Counted from the first letter of the stretch, positions 51,640-60,882 are shown. The stretch: 64,000 nt of DNA from Micrococcaceae bacterium Sec5.7 (GCA_039636785.1 CP144169.1:3534001-3598000), one strand, 5' to 3'. Program-made: numbers and translations. The notes: generated by a model from the sequence alone, not told the origin.

Positions 51640-52587
51640 ATGTCTGAGCTGTATGTAGTCACCGGCGCCGGCCCCGTGGGTTGGACCGTTGCGGAACAAC
51701 TCGCCGAACAGGGCCACCGGGTCCGCGTTCTAACCAGATCCGGCAGCGGCCCGGATCATGTGCTGATAGAAAAGACCGAGGCCGACGCCTCAGACCCAGC
51801 CCGGCTCGGCGAGGCCTTCGCAGGCGCCACGGCTGTCTTCCACTGCATCCATGGTTCGGCTTACAGCGCCACGTCCTGGGAACGGGAACTTCCTCAGGCC
51901 GAGCAGGCGGTGCTTGCAGCGGCCCACGGGGCGGGCGCCGTCGTCGTTTTTCCCGAAAGCCTGTACTCCTACAGTGAGCCGGACAGCCTGATGTCCGAGG
52001 ACAGCCCCCGCGAAGCCCGGACCGGCAAGCGCGGCATCCGGGTCAAGCTCCTGGAAGCACGCGCGACCTCCCCTGCCAACACAGTCAGCGTGGTGGCCGG
52101 CGACTTTTTCGGACCGCGGGTGCGGACAGCCCATGCCGGCGAGCGCATGGTCCCGTCGGTCCTCTCCGGTAAGAGGCTGCAGGTGATCGGGAGCGCAGAC
52201 CGGCCGCACTCGTTCACGTACATCGCGGATCTCGCAGCGGCCATGATCAGGGCAGCCCAGACTCCAGCCGTCTGGAACCAGGTGCTGCACGCGCCCACCG
52301 GCCCGGCCGTGACGCAGCGCGAGCTCGCCACCGAGTTTGCTGCCGCGGCCGGTGTACCGGCACCCGAGGTAGGGGTCTTGCCTGGCTGGGTCTTGCGCGC
52401 GGCGGGTGTGGTTTCGGCCGATGCGCGCGAGCTCGCCGAGATGCTGTACCAGTTCCAGCGGCCGTTTGTGATGGACTCGAAAGCCAGCGAAGCCGCCCTT
52501 GGCCTGGCGCCGCTCCCGCTGTCCCGGGCAGCAGCGGCCACCGTTGCGTGGTGGAGGGCGACGGACACTGCCCCGGCGGCTGTCTGA
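51640..52587 (+). CDS. NAD-dependent epimerase/dehydratase family protein
   Basis: A 315-residue extended-SDR/atypical-SDR protein: VTGAGPVGWTVAEQLAEQGH binding NAD(P), GATAVFHCIHGSAYSATSW, FPESLYSYSE in place of the Tyr-x3-Lys motif, and HSFTYIADLAAAMIRAAQTP. Likely an NAD(P)H-binding reductase induced through the divergent TetR repressor when its ligand is present. Substrate not predictable. Confidence 0.85.
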   Translation: MSELYVVTGAGPVGWTVAEQLAEQGHRVRVLTRSGSGPDHVLIEKTEADASDPARLGEAFAGATAVFHCIHGSAYSATSWERELPQAEQAVLAAAHGAGAVVVFPESLYSYSEPDSLMSEDSPREARTGKRGIRVKLLEARATSPANTVSVVAGDFFGPRVRTAHAGERMVPSVLSGKRLQVIGSADRPHSFTYIADLAAAMIRAAQTPAVWNQVLHAPTGPAVTQRELATEFAAAAGVPAPEVGVLPGWVLRAAGVVSADARELAEMLYQFQRPFVMDSKASEAALGLAPLPLSRAAAATVAWWRATDTAPAAV

Positions 52588-52623
52588 CAAAAGCGGTGTG
52601 ACAAAAGCGGTGTGACAAAGCGG
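52585..52623. repeat. 14-bp tandem repeat overlapping the epimerase stop
   Basis: TGACAAAAGCGGTG at 52585-52598 and 52599-52612, then a partial TGACAAAGCGG to 52623. The first copy supplies the TGA stop codon of the preceding gene. Confidence 0.85.
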
Positions 52624-52652
52624 CCACGCACCCGCGCGCTAGACTCCCGCAC

Positions 52653-53486
52653 ATGCGACCCGACGGACTTGGCATCACCACAGCGCTGGATGCCCTCCGG
52701 CTCTACGGTGCGGAGATCACTGTTCACGGCCGGTCGATGCTGGTCCGGACCGACTCCAACCCGTACTTCCACAACGGCAACCTGGTACTCAGCGACTGGC
52801 CTGCGGGCTCTGCTGAGCTGACCCTCTTCGAGCAGGAGTTCCCCTATGCCACGCACCGCACGTTGTGGATCAACGGCGATTTGCCGGCGCCGGCGTTTTC
52901 CCATGCGGACTTTTCCGGCGGGGACCTGCCCGGCGGGGACGCGTTCGGGCACGGCCTTCGGCTCGAATCAACCCTCACCATGAGTGCCACCGCCAGCGCT
53001 ACCGGCGCCGCGCCACCCGGCCGGATCCCCGCCGTCGGGCATGGCCGCCTGCTGGAGAGCGACGGCGACTGGCTGGCTCTCGCCGCCCAGCGCTGCGCCG
53101 ATACGGGCACCACCGCGGAAGCGGACGACGACGGCGCGCGCTTCTGCCGCACACAGACCCGCCTTGAGCACGGGATCAGCCGGCGGAACCAGGGGGCGGG
53201 CTGCGGTTGGTTTGTTGACGGTGCGCTGGTGGCGTCGCTGATTCTGCTCCGGCTGCCGGCCGACCGGGCGAGAGTCGAGGCCGTCATGACCGATCCGGCC
53301 CACCGCCGCCAGGGCATCGCTGCGGCCTTGCTTGGCTTGGCGATGGCGCACGCACGCACGTACTGGCGGACGGAGCTTTTTGTGCTCGATGCCGAGCCGG
53401 ACGGTCCGGCGGCCGGGATCTACCGCAGGCTGGGCTTCACCGACGCCGGCTGGGTGACCTCGCTGACGGGCGAAAACATCAGGTGA
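52653..53486 (+). CDS. GNAT-family N-acetyltransferase with N-terminal extension
   Basis: A 277-residue protein. The N-terminal ~105 residues (ITTALDALRLYGAEITVHGR) are a variable region; the C-terminal half is a GNAT domain: AVGHGRLLESDGDWLALAAQ, VEAVMTDPAHRRQGIAAALL (acetyl-CoA site) and GPAAGIYRRLGFTDAGWVTS. TAGACT (52640-52645) lies 7 bases before the ATG, so it is probably leaderless. Confidence 0.82.
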   Translation: MRPDGLGITTALDALRLYGAEITVHGRSMLVRTDSNPYFHNGNLVLSDWPAGSAELTLFEQEFPYATHRTLWINGDLPAPAFSHADFSGGDLPGGDAFGHGLRLESTLTMSATASATGAAPPGRIPAVGHGRLLESDGDWLALAAQRCADTGTTAEADDDGARFCRTQTRLEHGISRRNQGAGCGWFVDGALVASLILLRLPADRARVEAVMTDPAHRRQGIAAALLGLAMAHARTYWRTELFVLDAEPDGPAAGIYRRLGFTDAGWVTSLTGENIR

Positions 53487-53544
53487 TGGTACTCAGTTGG
53501 GGCGGCTCCGCGCGTTTTCCGCTCCGCTGGAGTAGCGTTTCACT

Positions 53545-54360
53545 ATGAGTGCGCAGCAGCCTGAAGATGTGTATACGCACGGCCATCACGAATCCGTGGT
53601 CCGCGCCCATGCTTCACGGACGGCGGAGAATTCCGCGGCGTTCGTGATCCCCTACCTGACAGCGGGGGTTTCCGTTCTGGACGTGGGTTGTGGGCCAGGC
53701 AGCATCACCTGCGATTTCGCCGGGATGGTTGCACCGGGGAAGGTGACCGGACTGGACCGCTCCCCTGACGTGATTGCCCACGCCCAGGAGCTGGCCGCCG
53801 ATCGCGGCGTGGAGAACGTCGAATTCGTGGCCGGCAACATCTACGACCTCGACTTCGAGGATGACACCTTCGATGTGGTCCACGCCCACCAGGTGCTGCA
53901 GCATCTGACCGACCCGGTGGAGGCTCTCCGCGAGATGCGTCGGGTGGCTAAGCCCGGCGGCATCGTGGCCGTGCGCGACGCCGATTTCCACGGCATGAGC
54001 TGGTACCCCGCCATCCCGGAGCTGGACGAGTGGATGGACCTCTACCAGCGGATCGCCCGCCGCAACGGGGCCGAGCCCGACGCCGGCCGCCGCCTGGTCT
54101 CGTGGGCACAGTCGGCCGGCTTCAGCGACGTTGCGCCCACCAGCAGCAACTGGCTGTATGCCACCGGGCAGCAGCGCCGTTGGCAGGCGCGGGTGTGGGG
54201 TGAGCGGGTACTGCACTCTGCGTTTGCCGACCAGGCCCTCGAGTACGCCTTCGCGAATCCCGCGGACCTCGCACGGATCTCCGCCGGCTGGCACCGCTGG
54301 GGCTCCACCGACGACGGCTGGTTCCTGATCCCCAACGGCGAGGTGATCGCCCGGGCATGA
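53545..54360 (+). CDS. SAM-dependent methyltransferase (UbiE/MenG-like)
   Basis: A 271-residue class I methyltransferase: VLDVGCGPGSITCDFAGMV, GLDRSPDVIAHAQELAADRG, FDVVHAHQVLQHLTDPVEAL and MRRVAKPGGIVAVRDADFHG. Small-molecule acceptor likely but unknown. TAGCGT (53533-53538) lies 6 bases before the ATG, suggesting a leaderless message. Confidence 0.88.
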   Translation: MSAQQPEDVYTHGHHESVVRAHASRTAENSAAFVIPYLTAGVSVLDVGCGPGSITCDFAGMVAPGKVTGLDRSPDVIAHAQELAADRGVENVEFVAGNIYDLDFEDDTFDVVHAHQVLQHLTDPVEALREMRRVAKPGGIVAVRDADFHGMSWYPAIPELDEWMDLYQRIARRNGAEPDAGRRLVSWAQSAGFSDVAPTSSNWLYATGQQRRWQARVWGERVLHSAFADQALEYAFANPADLARISAGWHRWGSTDDGWFLIPNGEVIARA

Positions 54361-54529
54361 GCTCCGGGCTCCAACGCGTAAGAGCCGCCGCCTCAGCGTG
54401 CACCGGAGAGTGAGTGCCGACGTCGGACATTTTTCAAGAGTTTTCCCGGACCATGTAGAGAACTGTGCATCGGCTCCGACTCGTCAGTGAAAGCACCCGG
54501 ACAGGGAGCCCCGTCAAAAGGAGTACGAG

Positions 54530-54892
54530 ATGAAATACATGATCATGATGTTCGGCTCGGCCGAGGGCATGATGGAAACCGCCGATCCGGAGTGGGTCCA
54601 GGAAATGATCGGCTTCATGATCCAGATCGACAAGGACCTGCGGGAATCCGGCGAGCTCGTGTTCAACGCCGGCCTTGCGGATGGCAGCACGGCGAAGCTC
54701 ATCCGGCAGACGGACAACGGAGTGGTCACCACGGACGGGCCGTTTGCGGAAGCAAAGGAGTCGCTGATCGGCTACTGGGTGGTGGATGTAGCCAGCGAAG
54801 AACGGGCCGTTGAAATCTGCTCGCAGATTGTCAAGTACTCGCAGGTGGTGGAGCTGCGGACCATCCCGGAGTTCGATCCCTCTTCGGTCTAG
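54530..54892 (+). CDS. YCII/DGPF-domain protein
   Basis: A 120-residue YCII-family protein: MKYMIMMFGSAEGMMETADP, SGELVFNAGLADGSTAKLIR and the DGPF motif VVTTDGPFAEAKESLIGYWV. GGAGT precedes the ATG. DGPF proteins are encoded with ECF42-type sigma factors; the remains of such a sigma gene follow directly. Confidence 0.88.
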   Translation: MKYMIMMFGSAEGMMETADPEWVQEMIGFMIQIDKDLRESGELVFNAGLADGSTAKLIRQTDNGVVTTDGPFAEAKESLIGYWVVDVASEERAVEICSQIVKYSQVVELRTIPEFDPSSV

Positions 54893-54895
54893 CCT

Positions 54896-55333
54896 TTGGC
54901 TGACGCCATGGCCGCACCCGGCCTGCGAGGACGCCGTCCAGGAGGCCCTGCTTGAAGCCGCCCTGAAGTGGCCGGCGGCCGGTTTGCCGGACAATCCGAG
55001 GGCGTGGCTGATCACCGTGGCCGGCCGTCGGCTGGTGGACGGGTGGCGTAGCGAGAGAGTGCCCGGCGGCGGGAGGAAGAGTTTGTTGCCGGGAGTTTTG
55101 CGCTGGCCGCTCCTTCCGAGGAACCGAAGGTGAGGCACGACGGCGGTGCGGCACCGGACGCCGACGACGCCCTCACGCTGTTGTACTTGTGCTGCCACCC
55201 GGCGCTGTCCGCACCGTCACAGCTCGCCCTCATCCTGCGCGCCGTGGGCGGACTCTCGACAGCCGAAATCGCGAGCGCCTTTCTGGTTCCGGAGGCCACC
55301 GTCAAGGTGCCACCCGGAGGACCAAGCGACTAG
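54896..55333 (+). pseudogene. ECF42-type sigma factor, truncated and frameshifted
   Basis: Region 2 of an ECF42-like sigma is readable as CEDAVQEALLEAALKWPAAG, LPDNPRAWLITVAGRRLVDG and WRSE; near 55055 the frame shifts to SFALAAPSEEPKVRHDGGAA then DDALTLLYLCCHPALSAPSQ, LALILRAVGGLSTAEIASAF and LVPEATVKV (region 4). The N-terminal ~30 residues and the long C-terminal SnoaL-like/TPR extension typical of ECF42 are missing. Confidence 0.78.
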
Positions 55334-55342
55334 GCTGCCACA

Positions 55343-55765
55343 ATGACCGCAATAACTTTCGAGAACGCGAGTCAGATACAACGCGATGAAGTCGTTGAAT
55401 TGTATGAGTCGGTCGGTTGGATGGCCTACACGGTGAACCCTGATTTGCTCCTTGGGGCCCTCCAAGGCTCTCACTCCATCGTCACGGCCCGTGACGATGG
55501 CCGGCTCGTTGGCCTTGCACGGGCAATCTCAGACGGCGTTAGCATCGTCTATTTGCAAGATATTCTCGTGCGTCCCACTGCACAACGTCAGGGAGTCGGA
55601 CGCCAACTCGTATCCATTCTCTTGGGAGCGTACGAAGGCGTACGCCAAAAAGTCCTGATCACGGACGTCGAGGAGAAGCAGCGGGCCTTCTACGAATCCC
55701 TGGGTTTTACCGAGTCACATGACCACGACCCAGGTATTCGGGCCTTCGTTCACTTCACGAATTGA
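55343..55765 (+). CDS. GNAT-family N-acetyltransferase
   Basis: A 140-residue acetyltransferase: VELYESVGWMAYTVNPDLLL, VGLARAISDGVSIVYLQDIL, VRPTAQRQGVGRQLVSILLG (acetyl-CoA-binding Q-x-x-G-x-G) and FYESLGFTESHDHDPGIRAF. TAGGCT (55331-55336) lies 6 bases before the ATG, so it is probably leaderless. Confidence 0.87.
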   Translation: MTAITFENASQIQRDEVVELYESVGWMAYTVNPDLLLGALQGSHSIVTARDDGRLVGLARAISDGVSIVYLQDILVRPTAQRQGVGRQLVSILLGAYEGVRQKVLITDVEEKQRAFYESLGFTESHDHDPGIRAFVHFTN

Positions 55766-55977
55766 CCATCCAGCATCGGTTCATTCAGCACGAACGAGCA
55801 CTCACTTCGGACTTACTGCCCTCGCTAGCCTAGGAAGCGGGAATCTATCGGCTGTTTCTGATGGTGGACAAGTCCATTAGCGTGGTGTAGCCGGCCCTCA
55901 TGGACGCAACCAATTGACAGTGCAGGTCAGCGAACGTTCTGCACGGTGCCGACCTGCTTACGGTACGGAATCTAGGC

Positions 55978-56470
55978 GTAGATTCCCGGATGAATATCCA
56001 AGTGCAGGACTCTATGGGTTCAAGCCGAGGGTTATCCAACAGCGCCAGTATGCAGTCCAGGGAACCTGTGACATAAATCGAATCGGCATATAGGTCCCCC
56101 AACGCACCAAGCGTGATCGGCCGGCGACCATCGCAGACAGCACCTACTTGATGGCAGTTCATCTATGACCACTGTGGCCGCCTCGACTGGGCCCTTGAGA
56201 AGATCCATTTCGCGGTCGGGTGGAAGTGTCACCACGGGTGCGTCTGTTAGTTCCTCCCTTATACCGGAATAGCCGAGCCACGCAACGAAATGGCATTCCT
56301 GTGGCGTTTCGGTGTGCTTGGCGAGACCATCGGCCAGCGCAGTTGCCACCTAGAGGTCAAGTGTCCCGAAGTCGATGCCGGTCTTCCCTCCAGTCTTTGC
56401 CGTGTAAGACATATACAGGCGTTCCCCGTTCGCTCTTCGGCTATCCAGACGACCCATGGCCAGATCCAAT
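55978..56470 (-). pseudogene. Decayed hypothetical gene (stop codon plus frameshift)
   Basis: On the reverse strand a protein-like reading runs DLAMGRLDSRRANGERLYMS and TGIDFGTLDL, a TAG stop, then in the same frame VATALADGLAKHTETPQECH, FVAWLGYSGI and VTLPPDREMDLLKGPVEAAT, and after a frameshift near 56155 GRRPITLGALGDLYADSIYV and TGSLDCILALLDNPRLEPIE. The pieces look like one conserved actinobacterial hypothetical protein, but I cannot name the family. Confidence 0.55.
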
Positions 56471-56532
56471 GATTAGTGCTCTGATAGTCACAAAGGCCGT
56501 TCGCTGGATTTTCCGTTGGTGAAGGAGCTGTT

Positions 56533-56991
56533 ATGACTGAGACCGATGATCTTGAAATACGCCTGCCGGATCGTCTGCAATTGGCGACTTTCCTGGTCGT
56601 CACTATGAGATTCATGGCGGCGCTTTGTTGGCTTGGTGTTCTCGCGGCATCGGGCATTATCTCCACCGGTGCTCTTGTGTTGCTGTTCGCGCCGGTGGCT
56701 TTAACTGCCGCTGGGTTCTGGGCTGCCCGCTACCAGAGTGGACCCGCATCAGTGACCCATTCTGGCGGATCACAGCGTGAAGAACAGATTCGACCGGCAC
56801 CGATCCCCCAAGCGGGTGTGGGCAAAACCGTAGTGTTGCTTGGCATCTACGCTGCAATTCTTTGCTGGGTCGGAGCGGCCACCTTGCTGACCAACGGCGA
56901 CATTGGAACTGTTCTGCTGCTGGCCCTACCTCTCATCACGACTTTCGGAGCATATGCCGCAGGCAAGCATTTGAGGCGACTGGTCACATAG
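56533..56991 (+). CDS. Hypothetical four-helix membrane protein
   Basis: A 152-residue protein with two hydrophobic pairs (FMAALCWLGVLAASGIISTG and ALVLLFAPVALTAAGFWAAR; VLLGIYAAILCWVGAATLLT and TVLLLALPLITTFGAYAAGK) split by a polar loop. GGAGCTG precedes the ATG. No family recognised. Confidence 0.6.
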   Translation: MTETDDLEIRLPDRLQLATFLVVTMRFMAALCWLGVLAASGIISTGALVLLFAPVALTAAGFWAARYQSGPASVTHSGGSQREEQIRPAPIPQAGVGKTVVLLGIYAAILCWVGAATLLTNGDIGTVLLLALPLITTFGAYAAGKHLRRLVT

Positions 56992-57077
56992 ACGTTGCCC
57001 CGACGCAGACCGCTCAGGGATCCCGTGCCTACGATGCTTTGGCCCGCAGGAGGTTCCCCCTCTTGGGCAAGAAGGTA

Positions 57078-58088
57078 CTAGCGAGTCCTGATGTCCACAC
57101 CCTGGTCTTGATCGTGTCCTATTTTCTGTGTTTCCGTACCGATCCCCGTGCCTCTTCGGCGTTGTGGCGGCCGTAGTCGTCCTTGGCCGACGAGTATGGC
57201 GATGATGACGACGGTGCCGCCTGCAATTTGATTCCAGTGGATTGATTCGCCGAGAACCATGACGCCGAGGATGACGCCGCCGATCGGGGTGAGGTAGGTG
57301 ACGGTTGAGGCCATGGTCGAACCCCACGCGTTGATGACGTTTGTGTACCAGATGTAGGCAATGCCCGTTCCGACGCCGCCGAGTATCAGGATGCTTGCAA
57401 CGATGCCGGGATTCAAGGTGACTGGGCCGGTGCCGATGAAGGGTGTGAGTAGCAGGATGATGATTGCTCCGGCGCCAATCTGGGAGGCGGAGACCGTGAT
57501 GGCGTCGTAGTCGTGTCCGCGGAGGAAGCGTCGGGTGTAGGAGAACCCGAGCCCGTAACACGTGGTTCCCCCCAGACAGGCCAGCTGCGCCCAGAAGAAC
57601 ATGCCGTTGGCCGTGTCTGTCACGGCGTCCCATGGTGCGGCGACGAGGATGACGCCGCCGGCGGCTACGAAGAGGCCAGCTGTTTTGGTTTTGGTAAGGC
57701 GCTCGTCGGGAAGGATCGCCAGCGCGACAAGCATGGTGGCGATCGGCGTCGTCGCGTTGTAAATGCTGGACAGCCCTGCTGGAAGGTACTGCGCGGCCCA
57801 GGAGAACAAAAGGAACGGGACGACACACATAAGCACGCCGATCGCCGTCAGGTGACCCCACACGCGCAGGCCGCGTGGCCACCGTCGACGTGTGACGAGC
57901 ATGATGATGGCGAGAACGAGTGCGCCGAAGAATAGCCGGCCAAGGACGACCTGCGCAGGGGAGAGCCCTCCGACGGCCACCTTGATGAAGAGGAAGCTTG
58001 CCCCCCATACTGCGGCCGCGCCCAGGTACTGGGCGGCCAGACCTACTCCATGTCCGTCTCGCATTGTTGATCGACTTGTCACGCCCAC
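57078..58088 (-). CDS. EamA/DMT-family transporter
   Basis: A 336-residue, ten-helix drug/metabolite transporter: two EamA repeats, the first from YLGAAAVWGASFLFIKVAVG through LLFSWAAQYLPAGLSSIYNA, the second from LACLGGTTCYGLGFSYTRRF through TVTYLTPIGGVILGVMVLGE. Likely exports an amino acid or metabolite. It is divergent from a LysR regulator whose operator lies between the genes. Confidence 0.9.
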   Translation of the reverse strand: MGVTSRSTMRDGHGVGLAAQYLGAAAVWGASFLFIKVAVGGLSPAQVVLGRLFFGALVLAIIMLVTRRRWPRGLRVWGHLTAIGVLMCVVPFLLFSWAAQYLPAGLSSIYNATTPIATMLVALAILPDERLTKTKTAGLFVAAGGVILVAAPWDAVTDTANGMFFWAQLACLGGTTCYGLGFSYTRRFLRGHDYDAITVSASQIGAGAIIILLLTPFIGTGPVTLNPGIVASILILGGVGTGIAYIWYTNVINAWGSTMASTVTYLTPIGGVILGVMVLGESIHWNQIAGGTVVIIAILVGQGRLRPPQRRRGTGIGTETQKIGHDQDQGVDIRTR

Positions 58089-58110
58089 ACCTCATCTTTC
58101 CTTGACGTCA

Positions 58111-58130
58111 GTCTTGTCTAAACTCAAGAC
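58111..58130. promoter_or_regulatory. LysR-type operator
   Basis: GTCTTG (58111-58116) and CAAGAC (58125-58130) form a dyad with 8 central bases (T-N11-A style), directly abutting the LysR start. TAAACT (58119-58124) inside it could be a -10 six bases from ATG 58131. Confidence 0.55.
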
Positions 58131-59057
58131 ATGAATCAAATGAATCTGGCACATAGGCATATGACGAAAATAGATATGGGATCGCTCACCTTGCGTCAGC
58201 TTGACGTCTTTGTCGCCGTGGTGGAGCAGGGTGGTTTCGGCGCTGCGGCTGATCATCTGCAGATGAGTCAATCTGCCGTCTCGCACGCCCTCGCAGCGCT
58301 GGAGCGCGCGTCGGGTGCCCCTCTCATCGTCCGCACACCCAGGATCGCGACGACGACCCTGGGCGACGCAATCCTGCCTCATGCCCGCAGCGTCCTGGCT
58401 AACGTGCGCGCCCTGCGGACCACCGTCGATATCCAGCGCGAAGGTCTCGTGAGAGGCATGGTTCGCCTCGCGGCGGCACCGACCGCGTCCCATCGGCTTA
58501 TCCCCGAACTCCTGAAACGTTGGCGTGCAGAACTACCTGGGCTCGATATCCGCCTGTTCGAAGGTAGCGACGACGAACTGGAAGTCTGGCTAGCCAGTGG
58601 CGCGGTCGACGCTGCCGTTCTCGTCGACCCCGACCCGGCTCCCTCCGGCTCCATCGTCCTGGCCCGCGATGAGTTCCGGGCCGTGCTCCGCTCTGACCAC
58701 CCGCTTGCCGGCGAGGAGCGCATCACCCTCAGCGATCTCCTCGACGATCCGCTGCTGGCCTCCTCCAGCGGCTGTGAACCCCAGATCACCCGCATACACG
58801 CGATGGCCGGAATTCCTTATGCACCGGCTCAGAGGGTTCATGAAACCAGCACCCTGCTCGGCATGGTCGAGGCTGAAATCGGCGTCGCGATATTGCCCTC
58901 CCTTGCAGGCTCGATGCTCGCCAACAACCTCGTGATGGTCGAGCTCGAACCGCACCTCGAACGCACCCTCGTCTTCGCCGGCCCCTCAGGGCGCCCGTGG
59001 CATCCGGGCGTCGAACGAATGCGCGACATCGCCGAAACTTCAGCGACGAAATTCTGA
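58131..59057 (+). CDS. LysR-family transcriptional regulator
   Basis: A 308-residue LTTR. N-terminal HTH: LTLRQLDVFVAVVEQGGFGA and ADHLQMSQSAVSHALAALER; C-terminal effector domain (VRLAAAPTASHRLIPELLKR; DEFRAVLRSDHPLAGEERIT). The true start may be the internal ATG at 58176 (MGSLTLRQ). It probably regulates the divergent EamA transporter. Confidence 0.9.
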   Translation: MNQMNLAHRHMTKIDMGSLTLRQLDVFVAVVEQGGFGAAADHLQMSQSAVSHALAALERASGAPLIVRTPRIATTTLGDAILPHARSVLANVRALRTTVDIQREGLVRGMVRLAAAPTASHRLIPELLKRWRAELPGLDIRLFEGSDDELEVWLASGAVDAAVLVDPDPAPSGSIVLARDEFRAVLRSDHPLAGEERITLSDLLDDPLLASSSGCEPQITRIHAMAGIPYAPAQRVHETSTLLGMVEAEIGVAILPSLAGSMLANNLVMVELEPHLERTLVFAGPSGRPWHPGVERMRDIAETSATKF

Positions 59058-59169
59058 GTTCTGCACTGACGCCGAGTAGGGGCCGGACTGAGGACAGCTG
59101 TGCGGCCAAGGGCTTGCCTCCTAACCGGTGAGCCGCTTGAGCCAGGTGCTCAGTTGGACGACACGCTAC

Positions 59170-59378
59170 CGACGTTGACGGCCGATCCCGACACGATTCG
59201 CGGTCGGCTGCGCGTCGCTGGCACCTTCAGAACTCGCTTCACCGAGTCGGTCGGTGTGCCGCCCAGCATCTATCGGGGCCAGACAGCTCGCACGACGGCG
59301 GAGCTGCCGTCGTGCGGCGTGGAGGGCAGGCCGAAAGCGAGCAGTTTTGGAGAAGCGCCGGTCACGAGCCGCAACTAG
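59170..59378 (+). pseudogene. AraC-family regulator, C-terminal fragment
   Basis: TIRGRLRVAGTFRTRFTESV then GVPPSIYRGQTARTTAELPS matches the second HTH and end of AraC/GlxA-type regulators ('FRRRFTE.VGVPPS.YR'). The rest of the gene is absent upstream, where no matching sequence is seen. Confidence 0.6.
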
Positions 59379-59388
59379 TCTGACAGCC

Positions 59389-59535
59389 ATGGACATCACA
59401 CGCATCAACGAACTGCGCGGCGATCGCATAGATCAACCCGGCTCAACCCACGGCTTGATCTATGCCGGCCACGATCGTACCGCTGTCACTGCGGCGTGGT
59501 GGCGGCCCAGAGTACGACAAACCCACCTCATCTAA
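59389..59535 (+). CDS. Short ORF, possible gene fragment
   Basis: A 48-residue frame (MDITRINELRGDRIDQPGST) with TAGTCT (59376-59381) 7 bases upstream, the same leaderless arrangement seen at several real genes here. It contains an 11-bp inverted repeat (GCATAGATCAA 59426-59436 / TTGATCTATGC 59455-59465). Probably the start of a gene whose remainder is lost. Confidence 0.35.
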   Translation: MDITRINELRGDRIDQPGSTHGLIYAGHDRTAVTAAWWRPRVRQTHLI

Positions 59536-59544
59536 GGACCTGCC

Positions 59545-60159
59545 ATGACCTCCATCGAATCCATCACCCTCGAAGCGCCCGACCCCACGGTCGCCAACGC
59601 CTTCTACACCGCCGCCTTCGGTTTGGGCACTCAAGTTGGCGTACGCGCCTCGGAGGCACCGACGACCGGCTTTCGCGGGTTCGCGCTGTCGCTCGTGGTG
59701 TCCCAGCCATCCACCGTCGACAGTCTCGTCGGCACCGCCCTCGACGCCGGCGCCACGGTACTGAAGCCAGTCGAGAAGAGTTTCTGGGGCTACGGCGGCG
59801 TCGTACGGGCCCCGGACGGGGCGATCTGGAAGGTCGCGACGTCGTCGAAGAAGGACACCGGCCCGGCCACCCGGCAGGTCGATGAGATCGTGCTGCTGTT
59901 GGGAGTCGCGGACGTTGCCGCGACCAAGCGGTTCTACGTCGACCGCGGCCTTGCCGTGGCGAAGAGCTTCGGCCGCAAGTACGTCGAGTTTGCCGCCCCA
60001 TCAGGGCACGTCAAGCTGGCGCTCTACGGGCGCAAATTCGCCGCCAAGGATGCCGGCGTCTCACCGGATGGAAACGGATCGCACCGGATCGTCCTTGGCA
60101 GCGATGCCGGGAACTTCACCGACCCGGACGGGTTCGCGTGGGAGGCCGCGTCAGTCTGA
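59545..60159 (+). CDS. VOC-superfamily (glyoxalase-like) protein, two domains
   Basis: A 204-residue protein with two βαβββ VOC units: ITLEAPDPTVANAFYTAAFG with TGFRGFALSLVVSQPSTVDS, then LLLGVADVAATKRFYVDRGL and AAPSGHVKLALYGRKFAAKD, ending TDPDGFAWEAASV. AAGGA lies 7 bases before the ATG. Metal-dependent lyase, dioxygenase or resistance functions are all possible. Confidence 0.85.
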   Translation: MTSIESITLEAPDPTVANAFYTAAFGLGTQVGVRASEAPTTGFRGFALSLVVSQPSTVDSLVGTALDAGATVLKPVEKSFWGYGGVVRAPDGAIWKVATSSKKDTGPATRQVDEIVLLLGVADVAATKRFYVDRGLAVAKSFGRKYVEFAAPSGHVKLALYGRKFAAKDAGVSPDGNGSHRIVLGSDAGNFTDPDGFAWEAASV

Positions 60160-60164
60160 GGGCG

Positions 60165-60322
60165 CGCAGCGGGGCGACCTCGACGTCGTCATCGCGCAGA
60201 TGCAGGCCAGCGGCGTCGAGGTCATCCAGGAGCCGGCCAAGCAGCCGTACGGCGTTCGCGACTGCGCCTTCCGCGATCCCGCGGGCAACCTGATCCGCAT
60301 CAACGCGCTGCCGCTGGTTGGT
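60165..60322 (+). pseudogene. VOC protein, C-terminal fragment
   Basis: DLDVVIAQMQASGVEVIQEP then AKQPYGVRDCAFRDPAGNLI and RINALP is the second half of a single-domain VOC protein, closely similar in pattern to the intact gene at 61373-61774 (EVLQEPIAQPWGPRDCAFRD). No start; directly joined to the preceding VOC gene end. Confidence 0.7.
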
Positions 60323-60342
60323 CATGGGCGACGAAGCTCGCG

Positions 60343-60490
60343 ATGGTCGAGGTGACCGACGAGCGATTCGGCCAGCATGGATTGCACGCCGGGCAACAGT
60401 TCCTGCTCGCCTGCCTCTGGAAACAGGACGGCCTCACCCTCGGAGAGCTCGCGCGGTGCCTCGGCCTGAGCGCGCCCACCGAACGCCGAG
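60343..60490 (+). pseudogene. MarR-family regulator fragment
   Basis: ERFGQHGLHAGQQFLLACLW then KQDGLTLGELARCLGLSAPT is the start of a MarR winged helix (helix 2 to helix 4). The recognition-helix end and wing are missing; the frame continues as unrelated residues. Confidence 0.65.
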
Positions 60491-60555
60491 ATGTCCTCGG
60501 TCAGCGAAATCGCACTAGATTGGCAGGGCGCCGATGAACGCGCCAGGCTTCACCC

Positions 60556-60834
60556 TTGCGCGGTGTGCAGGCTTTCATCGATCGCATCATGGAAAGCGGC
60601 AACATTCTCGCCCCGGACGAGCGCATCACCGTTCAGGACGCCATGTACGCCTACACCACGTGGTCTGCTCCAGCCACGGGAGCCGGGCACGTCAAGGGCA
60701 GCATCTCCACAGGCAAATTGGCTGATTTTGTGGCCGTGGACAGAAATCCGCTGTACTTGGGCCGTGACACTTTAGACAACATCTATGTTGTGGCGTCAGC
60801 GGTTGACGGGAAATTCAGCTACGAACAGATCTAA
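60556..60834 (+). pseudogene. YtcJ-like amidohydrolase, C-terminal fragment
   Basis: About 90 residues: VQAFIDRIMESGNILAPDER, ITVQDAMYAYTTWSAPATGA, and GHVKGSISTGKLADFVAVDR then NPLYLGRDTLDNIYV match the end of amidohydrolase_3 (YtcJ-like) enzymes. The metal-binding N-terminal ~450 residues are absent. Confidence 0.75.
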
Positions 60835-60882
60835 ATATGCCATCCCAGCGTTGCTACTCTCTACCGCTGGTATTCTCAAGCC

